A stretch of 39,441 bases of DNA from JAJPHT01 sp035526585 (GCA_035526585.1 DATLCC010000125.1:1-39441); one strand, 5' to 3'. Positions 1-8,169 are shown, numbered from the stretch's first letter. Numbers and translations are program-made. Notes: a model not told the origin generated them from the sequence alone.

Positions 1-165
1 CGAGGCGGACGATGCCGGGTGCGAGGGGCCCCGCAGGTCGAGGTCGACCCTGATCGCATGGGTGGCGCTGGGCATGACCACGAGAAGGGCCAGGACCGCC
101 GCAGCGACAAGCGTTCGCGCGGCTCGACCTTGTCGACTCAAGGATGCGATCTTCACCGGCTGCAT
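1..165 (-). CDS. N-terminus of a secreted protein (cut by window edge)
   Basis: A reading frame enters from the left edge on the minus strand. Its first 55 codons are open, from the ATG at 165 to base 1. The N-terminus is a clear signal peptide: a basic stretch (K5, R11, R14, R17) is followed by about 15 hydrophobic residues (LVAAAVLALLVVM) and a probable signal-peptidase site after PSATHA. The mature part visible here is too short to classify. It diverges from the dehydrogenase gene, with 223 bases between the two starts. Export is inferred from the signal peptide; the function is unknown. Confidence 0.6.
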   Translation of the reverse strand, partial: MQPVKIASLSRQGRAARTLVAAAVLALLVVMPSATHAIRVDLDLRGPSHPASSAS

Positions 166-357
166 GGGCCCCCACTTTGGGACGAAGGAGGGAACGATGG
201 CTGTGGTACGTGGCGCGCACCGCCTTGACCCACTCGTCGGGGGCGAGGCTACCCGCCCCGCGACATCCCGCCCCTTGCCTGCGTCACGCTCGCCCCGTTG
301 CTGCCGAGTCGCGTGGACGCGCCTTTCACTCGCGCGCGTGAGACCGGGAGGCGAAGC

Positions 358-365
358 GCTTATGG
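358..365 (+). promoter_or_regulatory. TATA-like box of the acyl-CoA dehydrogenase gene
   Basis: GCTTATGG is centred about 28 nt before the ATG at 389. That is the spacing expected if transcription begins at the start codon. It is one of a series of such boxes in this window and is the reason for choosing ATG 389 over ATG 362, which lies inside the box. Confidence 0.5.
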
Positions 366-388
366 CCGCCCCGTCGGGTGACCGCCCC

Positions 389-1366
389 ATGGTCTACGTC
401 GAGAAAGTGGGTGTCGTGGGCGCGGGCGCCATGGGCGCCGCGATCGCCGAGGTCTTTGCGCTGAACGGCAAGCACGTCGTCCTCAAGGACGTGAAGGACG
501 AGTACGTCCAGCGCGGCCTGAAGAACATCGAGGCGAGCTTGAACAACCTCGTGTCCTTCCACCAGGGGAAGGCCGAGCGCGAGATCGAGAAGATCGAGAC
601 CGACAACGGCATCCGCCTCACCGACGAGCAGAAGGCCAAGATACGCGAAGCGAAGGCGCCCACCTATACGACGGAGCGCGCGCAGCGCACGCTGAAGCTC
701 ATCAAGGGCACGACCGACTACAAGGACTTCGCCGAGGTCGACTTCGTGGTCGAGGCCGCGCTCGAGCGCATGGACGTGAAGCAGCAGATCTTCCGCGAGC
801 TGGAGCAGCACACGCCGCGCCACTGCATCCTCGCGACGAACACGAGCGCGCTCAGCATCACCGAGATCGCGAGCGCCGTCAAGGACCGCCGCGGCAAGGT
901 CCTTGGCGCACACTTCTTCAACCCGCCTACGACGCTGCCTCTCGTCGAGGTGATCCCGGCGCTCGAGACGCACGAGCAGACCGTGGAGGACACGATCAAC
1001 TTCCTCGAAGAGCTGCGCAACCACCGCTACCCGGTGCTCCCCGTGAAGGTGAAGGAGACGCCGGGCTTCGTCGTGAACCGCATCCTCGGGCGCGCCTTCA
1101 CCGAAGCGTTCCTCATCTACGAGGAAGGCATCGCGAGCGCCCGCGACATCGACAAGGCGATGAAGACGGGCGCCGGCTGGCCAATGGGGCCCCTCGAGCT
1201 CGCCGACATGGTGGGCCTCGACGTGATCTACCACGTCGCGCAGAACATGCGCGAGATGGGCGTCTCCGAGTCGCAGCGCGCGCCGCAGGTCATCCAGCAC
1301 ATGGTGAAGAGCGGTCGCCTCGGGCGCAAGAGCGGGAAAGGGTTCTACGACTACAAGAACGAGTAG
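389..1366 (+). CDS. 3-hydroxyacyl-CoA dehydrogenase
   Basis: Catalyses NAD-dependent oxidation of 3-hydroxyacyl-CoA to 3-ketoacyl-CoA in beta-oxidation or related C4 pathways (family knowledge); cytosolic. The N-terminal Rossmann motif VGVVGAGAMG starts within ten residues of the N-terminus. ILATNTSALSI and GAHFFNPP follow, the latter carrying the catalytic His of the family. The C-terminal helical domain has ETPGFVVNRIL and WPMGPLELADMVGLD, and the protein ends in GRKSGKGFYDYKNE. At 325 aa it is slightly longer than the usual single-domain enzyme (about 280-300). A charged insertion after the Rossmann core (roughly residues 50-105, rich in Glu and Lys) accounts for the difference. The start at 389 is set by the TATA-like box. 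A decayed copy of the 3' end lies at 3557-3793. Confidence 0.93.
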   Translation: MVYVEKVGVVGAGAMGAAIAEVFALNGKHVVLKDVKDEYVQRGLKNIEASLNNLVSFHQGKAEREIEKIETDNGIRLTDEQKAKIREAKAPTYTTERAQRTLKLIKGTTDYKDFAEVDFVVEAALERMDVKQQIFRELEQHTPRHCILATNTSALSITEIASAVKDRRGKVLGAHFFNPPTTLPLVEVIPALETHEQTVEDTINFLEELRNHRYPVLPVKVKETPGFVVNRILGRAFTEAFLIYEEGIASARDIDKAMKTGAGWPMGPLELADMVGLDVIYHVAQNMREMGVSESQRAPQVIQHMVKSGRLGRKSGKGFYDYKNE

Positions 1367-1530
1367 GTCCCGCTCGCGGTCTCCCTAAGTCCCCATCGAG
1401 CCCCACTTGGGGCACCGTTTCTCCACGAGAAAACTCATTGATCCGAGCCTGCGCAAGGCCCATCGGCGACCTCTCCCGGTGCCACAGGCCCCGCCATTTT
1501 CCACTGAAGACACGAGTGTATAAACGTAAG

Positions 1531-1538
1531 GTTTATCC
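1531..1538 (+). promoter_or_regulatory. TATA-like box of vapBC
   Basis: GTTTATCC is centred about 29 nt before the vapB ATG. A second AT-rich block (GTATAAAC, 1518-1525) lies just upstream. The rest of the 1367-1562 gap holds only a short hairpin, GCCCC-ACTT-GGGGC at about 1400-1413, downstream of the dehydrogenase stop. Confidence 0.5.
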
Positions 1539-1562
1539 CCGCCGACGGCACAGCGTGAGTCG

Positions 1563-1790
1563 ATGAGCGCGAAGATCCGCCGTCGGCTGACGGAGTGGGG
1601 GAACGGTTACGGGATCCGTCTCACGAAGGCGGAGGCGAAGAAGCTGGGCCTGAGGGCGGGCGACACAGTGGACGTGGAGCTGCGTGGCTCACCCGCTCCC
1701 AACGATGTGGCGCGCCTGCCTGCCCTCCATCTGGGCGGCACGTATGATATCGACGAGATCGTCGAGGAAGAAGCGGATGCCGGTCGTTGA
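1563..1790 (+). CDS. vapB: AbrB/SpoVT-type antitoxin (VapB-like)
   Basis: A 75-aa protein whose N-terminal half fits the swapped-hairpin AbrB/MazE DNA-binding fold: RRRLTEWGNGYGIRLTK followed by AEAKKLGLRAGDTVDVEL (residues 5-40). The C-terminal half is acidic (DIDEIVEEEADAG), typical of the disordered segment that wraps and inhibits the toxin. Its 3' end overlaps the PIN-domain gene by 14 bases, so translation is probably coupled. By family analogy the antitoxin, or the VapBC complex, represses its own promoter at about 1531. Confidence 0.85.
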   Translation: MSAKIRRRLTEWGNGYGIRLTKAEAKKLGLRAGDTVDVELRGSPAPNDVARLPALHLGGTYDIDEIVEEEADAGR

Positions 1791-2178
1791 TTCGAGCGTT
1801 CTCGTCCCCGCGTTCGACGCGGATCATCCTCGCCACGCCGAAGCGCGGGGGAAGCTCGGGACAACGAGCCTGCTGCACGTGAGCGGCGGCGTCTTGGCGG
1901 AAGTGACCACAGTGCTTCGGCGACGCGCGAACGACATCGGATCGGACGGCTCGAAGGTCGCGCGCGAAGCTCTCGTCCGGCTCGAAGAGCTCGCCGGATT
2001 CCGTCACGCGACTTCCTATGATCCCGACGAGGTCTCGCGCGTGTACCAAGCGCACGCGGCGCTCAGCTACGTCGACGCGATGGGAATCGTGATCGCCATC
2101 CGTCTCGACGACGAGCTCCTCACGTTCGACGATGCTCAATCGAAAGCACTCAAGAAGGAACGGAGGAAGAGCGCTTGA
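1777..2178 (+). CDS. vapC: PIN-domain ribonuclease toxin (VapC-like)
   Basis: A 133-aa PIN nuclease. The acidic residues of the metal site are present in order: Asp in MPVVDSSVLVPAF (residue 5), Glu in GGVLAEVTTVL, Asp in SYVDAMGIVIA and Asp in LLTFDDAQSKA. The ATG at 1777 was chosen because it places the catalytic Asp at position 5, as in the family, and overlaps the antitoxin. Upstream codons in this frame are antitoxin sequence read out of frame. VapC toxins cleave tRNA or rRNA; the target here cannot be predicted. The pair sits between the dehydrogenase and the interrupted sialidase gene, a typical accessory position. Confidence 0.88.
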   Translation: MPVVDSSVLVPAFDADHPRHAEARGKLGTTSLLHVSGGVLAEVTTVLRRRANDIGSDGSKVAREALVRLEELAGFRHATSYDPDEVSRVYQAHAALSYVDAMGIVIAIRLDDELLTFDDAQSKALKKERRKSA

Positions 2179-2265
2179 CCAGCGCCCGTGACCGGGCCGT
2201 ACTCCGCCTCCCGAGGGGGGACCTGCCGCGGCGGGCCCCACGACCACTCTTCGAGCGCGCAAGAA

Positions 2266-2273
2266 CGCTTATG
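2266..2273 (+). promoter_or_regulatory. TATA-like box of the sialidase-like gene
   Basis: CGCTTATG is very similar to the box of the dehydrogenase gene. It lies about 29 nt before an in-frame GTG at 2299, which suggests a leaderless start there rather than at ATG 2347. Confidence 0.4.
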
Positions 2274-2346
2274 CGCCCGCCTACTCAGTCCGACGTCCGT
2301 GCGAGAGGGAGGGCAACGCTCATTCTCCTTCCCCGCTACGGCGCGC

Positions 2347-3550
2347 ATGCGGACCGCCTGGGCCCTCGCTTTCCTGTTGTTCGCGGGCTGCGCCTCCCAC
2401 GGCCCTGCCGCGCCCACTGCCCCCAGCACCGCTTCGCCAGCCGTCCGATTGCTGCAAGCCTCCGATACGTGTGTCACCACCTGCTACGAAGTGACGGTTG
2501 CCGTTGACGGGCAGGGCCGCGTCGCCGTCGTCCCGGGATTCGTGCCCGAGCTTCTCGTCTCGGACGACGGATACGGCCCTTTCGCTGCCCGCCCGAAACC
2601 CCCGCCGCCAGTGGATCCGTCGAGTGAGGGACGCGACAATCTTGTCCAGGCGGGACCCGATGGACGTCTCTACTTCTCGACGCTCGTGACGTTCCCCCTG
2701 CCGATCGGCCTCGTGGGGACGTCCACCCCAATCCCCACCGGCATCCAGGTCGCCGCCACGTCGGACGGTGGTCGCACCTGGGACTCGAACGTCGAGGTCA
2801 CGCCCGCCGGCGGCAACGCCATGGTCGCGCCGGATCGGCAATGGCTTGGCTTTGGCGACAACGGGACCGTCTACCTGTCGACCAACTTGGCGACGGGCAT
2901 TCACGTCGCCAGGTCGAGTGACGGAGGCCGGACGTTCTCGCCCTTGGTGCGGGCTTCCCGTCAATTCGGTTCGGCGGGTGCGCCCGTCGTGAACGGCCAC
3001 GAGGTGGCTGTGCCCCTGGGCAGTCCCGCGCCCCAGGGCGGTGGGCACGTACGTCTCGCGATGAGCCATGACGACGGCCGCAGCTTTACCGAGGTCACCG
3101 TTGCACCGGAGGATACCTCCTCGCCGTCGCCCGGTTGGTTCGCCGTCGCAGCGTGGGGACGAGCCGGGCTCGCGGTCGCGTGGATGGACGACGACAAGGT
3201 CTACGTCGCGCGCAGCTTCGACGGCGGCGCCACATGGAGTCGCGTCCTCGGGTTCGGCCATGGCGGCCACACGAGCCCCTGGGTGGGTATGTGGGGAGAC
3301 ACCATCATCTTGGCGTGGATCGACTCGTCCGGGTCGGACTCGGAACTGCATGTGGTGTCTCTCGCCGAGGGCGCCTGGGCGGGCGCGGACGTGCACCCCA
3401 TCGCCGTGGCGGAGTTCGCGGGCGGCGCCAACACCGACTTCGTCAGCGGATCCGTGGCGCCGGACGGGACCTTGTGGATCGCATATTCCTCGCAGGGCAA
3501 GCCGATGGTGGCTGGGTGCCGCGAGGACTGCTGGATGAGATCGGACGCTG
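2347..3550 (+). CDS. Sialidase-fold (BNR repeat) lipoprotein, 3'-truncated
   Basis: The N-terminus MRTAWALAFLLFAGC is a lipoprotein-like signal with a Cys after a G. The rest is a six-bladed-propeller-type sequence with four Asp-boxes: TSDGGRTW, SSDGGRTF, SHDDGRSF and SFDGGATW. It is predicted to be exported and surface-anchored. Whether it is a true sialidase is unknown, because catalytic Arg residues cannot be assigned by eye. Recognisable propeller sequence stops at about 3540, where a fragment of a dehydrogenase gene begins. The frame then stays open to a stop at 4704, but only by running antisense through the methyltransferase gene. I read this as a gene that lost its 3' end by rearrangement. 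An alternative GTG start at 2299 fits the upstream TATA-like box better; ATG 2347 fits the signal peptide better. The end coordinate is approximate. Confidence 0.65.
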
Positions 3551-3556
3551 ATGCCC

Positions 3557-3793
3557 TGCGCCGGCCGACCGGGGTTCCGCGAAGAGGCCCGCGTCCGGCT
3601 CCTGTCTTCGATCTCGACGGATCTCGACGCGGAGCATGTCCTCAACGTGATCTACCAGGTGGCGAGGAACATGAGGGACACGGGCGTCTCCGGATCGTAG
3701 CGGACGGCGCAGGTCATCGCCAACCTCGTGAAGTCGGGGCACGTGGGCCGCAAGAGCGGCAAGGGGTGCTACGACTACCGCAACGAAGAATGA
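3557..3793 (+). pseudogene. Decayed 3' fragment of a 3-hydroxyacyl-CoA dehydrogenase gene
   Basis: Read in the frame ending at TGA 3791-3793, codons from 3638 give VLNVIYQVARNMRDTGVSGS, then an in-frame TAG (3698-3700), then RTAQVIANLVKSGHVGRKSG and KGCYDYRNEE. This aligns residue by residue with the C-terminus of the intact enzyme at 389-1366 (DVIYHVAQNMREMGVSES, QRAPQVIQHMVKSGRLGRKSG). The TAG replaces a CAG. Weaker similarity (CAGRPG against GAGWPMG) extends back to about 3557. There is no start codon and no N-terminal domain, so it is a non-functional remnant. Confidence 0.8.
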
Positions 3794-3798
3794 CTTGG

Positions 3799-4419
3799 TC
3801 ACGCCGTCAGCGTCGCGAACCAGTTGTCGGGAAGCCAGCCCGCGCTCGCGCTCATCCGTTCCGCGCGCAGCGTCACGTCCGCCCACCCCGCGAGCCGGCA
3901 ATCCGCGACGAGCTCGACGGGCGTGTAGAAATGATAGTAGCGGGAGACGTCGCCCCACGGCACGTCCGCGTCGGCGACGTTCCACCCGCGAAGCCCCTGC
4001 TCGCGGAAGCGCGACCACACCGTCACGAGCGCGCGGCCTCCGGGGCGCATCACGCGCCGCAGCTCGGTGAGCGCGCCGATGCGGCCCGCGCGCGTGGGGA
4101 TGTTGTGGAGGCCCGCGACGAAGAGCGCGCCGTCGAAGCTACGCGATGCGAAGGGGAGCTCGCGCGCGTCGGCCTGGGCCACGGCGAGCCCGCGCTCGTG
4201 CGCGAAGGAGAGCATCGAGCGCGAGAAGTCGGCCGCGACCACCTGCGCGCCGTTCTTGAGGGCGAGGACGCCGTGGCGGCCGTTGCCCGCGGCGAGGTCG
4301 AGGACGCGCGCGCCGCCGCGGAAGGACTCCGCGAACTGCGCGACCGCGGGCCAGGCCTTGCGGCGCGCCTTGTCCCACGTGCCGGCGAGCTGCTCCCATT
4401 CCGCCCGGGTGTCGCGCAT
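3799..4419 (-). CDS. Class I SAM-dependent methyltransferase
   Basis: A 206-aa protein with the SAM-binding glycine motif VLDLAAGNGRHG (residues 39-50), motif II acidic VVAADFSRSML, and the later motifs QADARELPFASRSFDGALFVAGLHNI and LRRVMRPGGRALVTVW. The opening EWEQLAGTWDKARRKAWP and the PWGDVSRYYHFYTPVEL segment resemble Trm9/ALKBH8-type tRNA wobble-uridine methyltransferases, but the substrate assignment is only suggestive. The start is ATG 4419, because earlier codons in the same frame lack protein-like composition. It converges on the dehydrogenase remnant, with five bases between the two stops. Confidence 0.85.
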   Translation of the reverse strand: MRDTRAEWEQLAGTWDKARRKAWPAVAQFAESFRGGARVLDLAAGNGRHGVLALKNGAQVVAADFSRSMLSFAHERGLAVAQADARELPFASRSFDGALFVAGLHNIPTRAGRIGALTELRRVMRPGGRALVTVWSRFREQGLRGWNVADADVPWGDVSRYYHFYTPVELVADCRLAGWADVTLRAERMSASAGWLPDNWFATLTA

Positions 4420-4540
4420 CGACGAGGGAAGCCGCGCGCGATGCTTGAGGGCAGCGGCCTGGCGGTCACGCTCGAGGATCGCGGAGTGGCGCCCGACGTG
4501 CTGCGCGCGTCCGTGCGCGAGGCGAGCCGAGGAGCGCAAG

Positions 4541-4704
4541 ATGGAGAAGCTCTTCGAGATCCGCGAGACGACGCTCGGTTTGGACGCCTCGATCCGCGTG
4601 CCTACCGGGCAGGAGCGCACATCCTCGCGGAGGTGTACGCGAACGACACGATCGAGGTCTGGGCCCTCGACCACGAGCGGGCCTTCGATCGACGTGCAGT
4701 ATAA
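4541..4704 (+). pseudogene. Possible small frameshifted gene upstream of arginase
   Basis: The 4420-4755 interval has no intact gene. It does contain an ATG at 4541 preceded by a purine-rich, Shine-Dalgarno-like stretch (CGAGGAGCGC). Twenty-one codons read like protein (MEKLFEIRETTLGLDASIRVP). A +1 shift then gives another protein-like stretch (AHILAEVYANDTIEVWALD, HERAFDRRAV) ending at TAA 4702-4704. Neither half is recognised. It may be a small gene with a frameshift, real or from sequencing, or chance. Confidence 0.25.
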
Positions 4705-4706
4705 GT
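4699..4706 (+). promoter_or_regulatory. TATA-like box upstream of arginase
   Basis: GTATAAGT lies about 53 nt before the ATG at 4756, so this mRNA would carry a short leader. A second candidate, CCTTTTAC at 4721-4728, lies about 31 nt before the ATG and would give a leaderless mRNA. Both are visual matches only. Confidence 0.35.
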
Positions 4707-4755
4707 GCGGTCGTGATAGCCCTTTTACCGGAAGGACGAGCATCGCCGCTCCATC

Positions 4756-5652
4756 ATGAACGTGAAGATCATCGGCGCGCCGATGGACCTCGGCGCCTCG
4801 CGCCGCGGCACCGACATGGGCCCGTCCGCGATGCGCGTGGCGCGCCTTGGCCCGCGCCTCGAGAAGCTCGGGCACCACGTGGAGGACCTGGGCAACATCT
4901 ACTCGCCCACCGTCGAGACGAAGACGGCGAAGCACACGAGCCTCCTCTACGCCGAGGAGATCATCCGCGTCTGCGAGACGCTCGCGCGCAAGGTGGAGAA
5001 GATCGTCCAGGCCGGCGATTTTCCGCTTGTGATGGGTGGCGACCACTCCATCGCCATGGGGACGGTGGGCGGGATCGCGCGCGGGAACCAGGGCAAGACG
5101 GGCGTCATCTGGGTCGACGCGCACTCCGATTTCAACACGACGGACAGCTCGCCCACGGGGAACATCCACGGGATGCCGCTCGCGTCGCTCTGCGGCATCG
5201 GCGACCCGAAGCTCACGAACATCGGCGAGGTGAACCCGAAGGTCAACCCGCAGAACGTCGTCATCGTCGGGCTGCGCGACGTGGACCCCGAGGAGGCGCA
5301 GCTCCTGAAGAAGGCGGGCGTCACGACGTTCACCATGCGCGAGATCGACGAGCGCGGCATGCGGCGCGTCATGGAGGACGCGCTCGACATCGCGTGCAAC
5401 GGCGTCTCGCACCTCCACGTCTCTTTCGACGCGGACTCGATGGACCCCGATGAGGCGCCTGGCGTCGGCACGCCCGTGCCCGGCGGGCTCACCTACCGCG
5501 AGGCGCACTTGGCGATGGAGATGCTCGCCGAGATCCCGTTCTTCAAGTCGTTGGAGATCGTCGAGCTGAATCCGTTGATGGACGAACGCAACGTGACGGG
5601 GGAGCTCATGGTCGGACTTGCGTGTTCTGCGCTGGGCAAGCGCATCCTTTGA
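4756..5652 (+). CDS. rocF: Arginase (ureohydrolase family)
   Basis: A 298-aa ureohydrolase. The manganese-ligand motifs are all present: GGDHS (residues 94-98), DAHSDFN (121-127) and SFDADSMDP (about 225-233). The segment TGNIHGMPLASLCG and the PGVGTPVPGGLTYREAH region match arginases better than agmatinases, so hydrolysis of arginine to ornithine and urea is the preferred call. Agmatinase or a related guanidino hydrolase cannot be excluded. The start ATG is immediately followed by the first beta strand (MNVKIIGAPMDLG), as is usual for the family. Neighbours give no pathway context. Confidence 0.88.
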   Translation: MNVKIIGAPMDLGASRRGTDMGPSAMRVARLGPRLEKLGHHVEDLGNIYSPTVETKTAKHTSLLYAEEIIRVCETLARKVEKIVQAGDFPLVMGGDHSIAMGTVGGIARGNQGKTGVIWVDAHSDFNTTDSSPTGNIHGMPLASLCGIGDPKLTNIGEVNPKVNPQNVVIVGLRDVDPEEAQLLKKAGVTTFTMREIDERGMRRVMEDALDIACNGVSHLHVSFDADSMDPDEAPGVGTPVPGGLTYREAHLAMEMLAEIPFFKSLEIVELNPLMDERNVTGELMVGLACSALGKRIL

Positions 5653-5668
5653 TCGCGTCGAGCGTGGC

Positions 5669-7720
5669 CTAGAGCCGCTCTGAGCGGCGACGGCGAGAGA
5701 GCACGACGAGCGCGACGGCAAGCAGAGCCAGCGGCGCCTCGAAGCCGGGCAGCCCCTTCTTGCCGGCGGTCGCCTCGTAGGCCTGCTCGCGCACGATGGG
5801 CGCGAACGTCGAGCCGACGATGCGCACCTCCGCGCTCACCGTATGGTTGCCTTCGGGCAGATCGGCGTCGGGGAGCGTGGCCGAGACGGTGGCGGCGCCG
5901 CGGATGCCTTGCAGCAGCACTTCACCCTTCTCGATCGGCTCGCCGTCCACCTTGAAGGTCACCGAGATGAGGCCGACGCTCTGGACGTTCTGGTTGCGGA
6001 TCGAGGCGGAGAGGATGCCCTTCACGCCGCCGGGGACGGGCGACGTCGTGACGTCGAGCGACGCGAGCGCGAGGCGCGCGGTCGTGTTGCGCGTGCCGTT
6101 CGTCGTGGGCGGCTTCGTCGTGTTCACGGGCGGCTTCGTCGTGTTGACGGGCGGCGTGACCACGGGCGGCGGCTCGGTCTGCTCGGGTGGCTTGCTCGGG
6201 CGCGTCGCGACGAGGAAAGGAAGCTCGAGGAGGTTGTTCTCCTCGTCGAGCTCGTGCACGTCGTCCAACGGGTCGACGAGCGCGACGAGGTGGAAGAGGC
6301 CCCCCTCCGTCGCGACCCACGGCACGTAGGCGGCGTGGCGCGCGTCGGGGGGAAGCGAGGGCACGCTCGCGCGGCCGAGCGGCTTTCCGTCGAGGCTGAA
6401 GTTGATCGTGGTGTCTCGCGAGCGGTTCGTGCCCACGTTGTGCACGAGCGCGCCCACCGACACGGCTTCGCCCGGGCGGGGATCGTCGGGCATGGCGAAG
6501 ACGCGCTCGACGACGAGGTCCGGGTCGTCCGCGACGACGAGGGGACGTTCGATCGCGAATGTGAGGAGCCATTCGTTGTTGCTTTCGTTCCTCTCGTTGG
6601 CGAGCGCGAGCGGGTCGGCGACGATGCGGATGTTGCGGTGGTCGCCGGCGCGCAGCAGGAGGTCGAACTCGACGGTGTTCGTCATGTTCGGGTACAGGAC
6701 GGCGAGCGAGGAGCCCTTCGCGACGACGCCTCCGGTCTCGTTCACGGCGTAGACGAGGTTGCCGTTCACGAGCTGGTCGCCCACGTTCTGGACGGTGACG
6801 CGCGTGTGGATCGGGCGGAACTCCGCGAACGCGCCCGTCGTCGTGACGTTCGTGATCACGAAGTCGGGCGAGGGGTGCTCGAGCACCGTGTACTCGGCGA
6901 AGAGCTCGTTGTTGAGCTCGTTGAGCTCCGTGTTGTTGCCCAGCGGATCGACCACGGCGCGCGCGATGAACGTGCCCACGGGACGGAATTCGGGGCGCGT
7001 CGCGTACGCGAGCTCCTGGCTCTGGCCTGGGCGCAGCGCGGGCAAGAGGAACGTCGCGAGGAAGCCGTTGTCGTCCGTGAGGTTCACTGTCGTCGGGATG
7101 GAGCCGGCATTCCCGATGTTCGTGACGTTCACGTAGAAGATCTGGTTCTGCCTGGGCGCGCCCTCGCGAGGGAGGATGGTGAAGTTGCTCATGCGCAGGT
7201 CGACCTGCGGCGTCGCGGCGACGGTGAAGACGACGGTGCGCGCGTTGTTGCGCTCCTCCGATTCGATGACCTCGTCGTTCGAGTCGATCGTGACGGTGAG
7301 CGTGTGCCGGCCCTTCACGAGCTGGATGCCGTCCCAGCAGAACGGCTCGCTGTTGCCCTGGCCCGTCTGGTAGACCTCGGTCGCCTGCAGCTCGCCGGTC
7401 GCGATGCCGTCGATGTCGAGGCGCACGTGGAAGGATGTCGCGGTCGGCGACTTGCCGACGTTGATGAAGTCCGTGCAGGCGCGGATCGGGAAGCGCTCGT
7501 CGCGCGTCTGCGCGTGCGGATTGCTCGGGATGAGGTCGGGGAAGCATTGGCCGACCGGCTGCGTGCAGTCGAACTGCTCGGTCTGGTCGCCGGTGTTGCC
7601 GACCGGAGTGTCCTCGTCGGGCGGCGTGGGCGCCGAGGGCGTCTGCGCGAGCGCGACGGGGAGCAGCATGAGGGCGACGAGCGCCACTGCCGCTGCTCTC
7701 GGGACCGGGGGCGACACCAC
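5669..7720 (-). CDS. Cell-surface CARDB-repeat protein with PGF-CTERM-like tail
   Basis: A 683-aa exported protein: signal peptide (RAAAVALVALMLLPVALAQ), four CARDB-type beta-sandwich modules, a Pro/Thr stalk (PPVNTTKPPVNTTKPP), one more Ig-like module, and a C-terminal PGF, hydrophobic helix and Arg cluster (PGFEAPLALLAVALVVLSRR). Each CARDB module shows the hallmark ending: D-x-x-x-x-V-x-E-x-x-E-x-N-N or a close variant (EVIESEERNNA, NTELNELNNEL, VHELDEENNLL). PGF-CTERM tails are processed by archaeosortase A in archaea that have it, so S-layer or membrane anchoring is inferred. GTG 7720 was chosen because a TATA-like box lies about 25 nt upstream. The ATG at 7786 would place that box inside the gene. 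Confidence 0.82.
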   Translation of the reverse strand: MVSPPVPRAAAVALVALMLLPVALAQTPSAPTPPDEDTPVGNTGDQTEQFDCTQPVGQCFPDLIPSNPHAQTRDERFPIRACTDFINVGKSPTATSFHVRLDIDGIATGELQATEVYQTGQGNSEPFCWDGIQLVKGRHTLTVTIDSNDEVIESEERNNARTVVFTVAATPQVDLRMSNFTILPREGAPRQNQIFYVNVTNIGNAGSIPTTVNLTDDNGFLATFLLPALRPGQSQELAYATRPEFRPVGTFIARAVVDPLGNNTELNELNNELFAEYTVLEHPSPDFVITNVTTTGAFAEFRPIHTRVTVQNVGDQLVNGNLVYAVNETGGVVAKGSSLAVLYPNMTNTVEFDLLLRAGDHRNIRIVADPLALANERNESNNEWLLTFAIERPLVVADDPDLVVERVFAMPDDPRPGEAVSVGALVHNVGTNRSRDTTINFSLDGKPLGRASVPSLPPDARHAAYVPWVATEGGLFHLVALVDPLDDVHELDEENNLLELPFLVATRPSKPPEQTEPPPVVTPPVNTTKPPVNTTKPPTTNGTRNTTARLALASLDVTTSPVPGGVKGILSASIRNQNVQSVGLISVTFKVDGEPIEKGEVLLQGIRGAATVSATLPDADLPEGNHTVSAEVRIVGSTFAPIVREQAYEATAGKKGLPGFEAPLALLAVALVVLSRRRRSERL

Positions 7721-7740
7721 GCCGAGCCTCGCCCGAGCCC

Positions 7741-7748
7741 TCTTTAAG
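7741..7748 (-). promoter_or_regulatory. TATA-like box of the CARDB gene
   Basis: Minus-strand CTTAAAGA is centred about 25 nt upstream of GTG 7720, consistent with a leaderless transcript. The 16-bp palindrome at 7779-7794 lies about 31 bp further upstream. Confidence 0.5.
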
Positions 7749-7778
7749 CATTGTTGTGAATCGTTGGAGGGCCGACCC

Positions 7779-7794
7779 GTAACCATCTGGTTAC
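7779..7794. promoter_or_regulatory. 16-bp palindromic operator candidate, copy 1
   Basis: GTAACCATCTGGTTAC: perfect 6-bp inverted half-sites (GTAACC/GGTTAC) around a 4-bp spacer. It lies upstream of the TATA-like box of the CARDB gene and is also close to the rightward gene at 7876. Two near-identical copies occur at 26536-26551 and 33953-33968, so it is probably a dimeric regulator site. The regulator is not identified. Confidence 0.6.
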
Positions 7795-7875
7795 GCGAAG
7801 GCGTTTCCCAGGCCTCGTTCCCGCCGCGCGCACACCGGAGCGCTTAACACGCCCAGGGGCCGAAGCGAGGGCGGG

Positions 7876-8169
7876 ATGCCCATGGTCCACGACGCCGAAC
7901 GCGAACATCTGCTCCATCTCTGCCGATCCGTCATGCCCGGCGTCGCCGGCGTCGTCCTCGCGACCCTCTCCGGCGGCGTGGTCGCGCACGAGTCCGCGCG
8001 CGTCCGCGACCCCTGGGCGCTCGCGCTCGAAGCGGCCGCGCACGCCGATCCCGCCGCGCAGACGAGCGCGCTCGTCCCGCGCGAGGACGGGCTCTACCTG
8101 GTCGTCTTCGTCCCCGCGCCGCTCGTCCACCAGTTCGCTTCAAGTGACGCGCCCGCCCTGACCGCGTGA
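7876..8169 (+). CDS. Small protein of unknown function, coupled to the RNA methyltransferase
   Basis: A 97-aa acidic protein with alternating hydrophobic segments (VMPGVAGVVLATLSGGVVAHE, then LYLVVFVPAPLVHQF). The pattern loosely recalls small Roadblock/LC7 proteins (a PGV-x-G-x-x-L-x-x-x-x-G opening), but I would not assign it. Its stop overlaps the next ATG by one base (TGATG), so the two are co-translated. A TATA-like GCTTAAC lies at 7842-7848. A second in-frame ATG at 7882 is possible. This may be an accessory to the methyltransferase or an unrelated operon partner. Confidence 0.6.
   Translation: MPMVHDAEREHLLHLCRSVMPGVAGVVLATLSGGVVAHESARVRDPWALALEAAAHADPAAQTSALVPREDGLYLVVFVPAPLVHQFASSDAPALTA

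Noticed and set aside
62..388. N-terminal extension of the dehydrogenase to 434 aa
   Set aside because: The extra residues are Arg/Pro-rich and unlike the family; the TATA-like box at 358-365 would lie inside the gene.
3550..4704. Continuation of the sialidase frame for nearly 400 codons
   Set aside because: It is composed of low-complexity Arg/Ala/Glu sequence and lies antisense to a clear methyltransferase gene; GC-rich DNA keeps such frames open by chance.
5843..7747. Long plus-strand frame (634 codons) opposite the CARDB gene
   Set aside because: Arg/Val/Asp-rich shadow of the real minus-strand gene with no domain pattern.
7721..7786. ATG 7786 as the start of the CARDB gene
   Set aside because: It would put the TATA-like box and part of the palindrome's flank inside the coding region and add a non-signal-like N-terminus.
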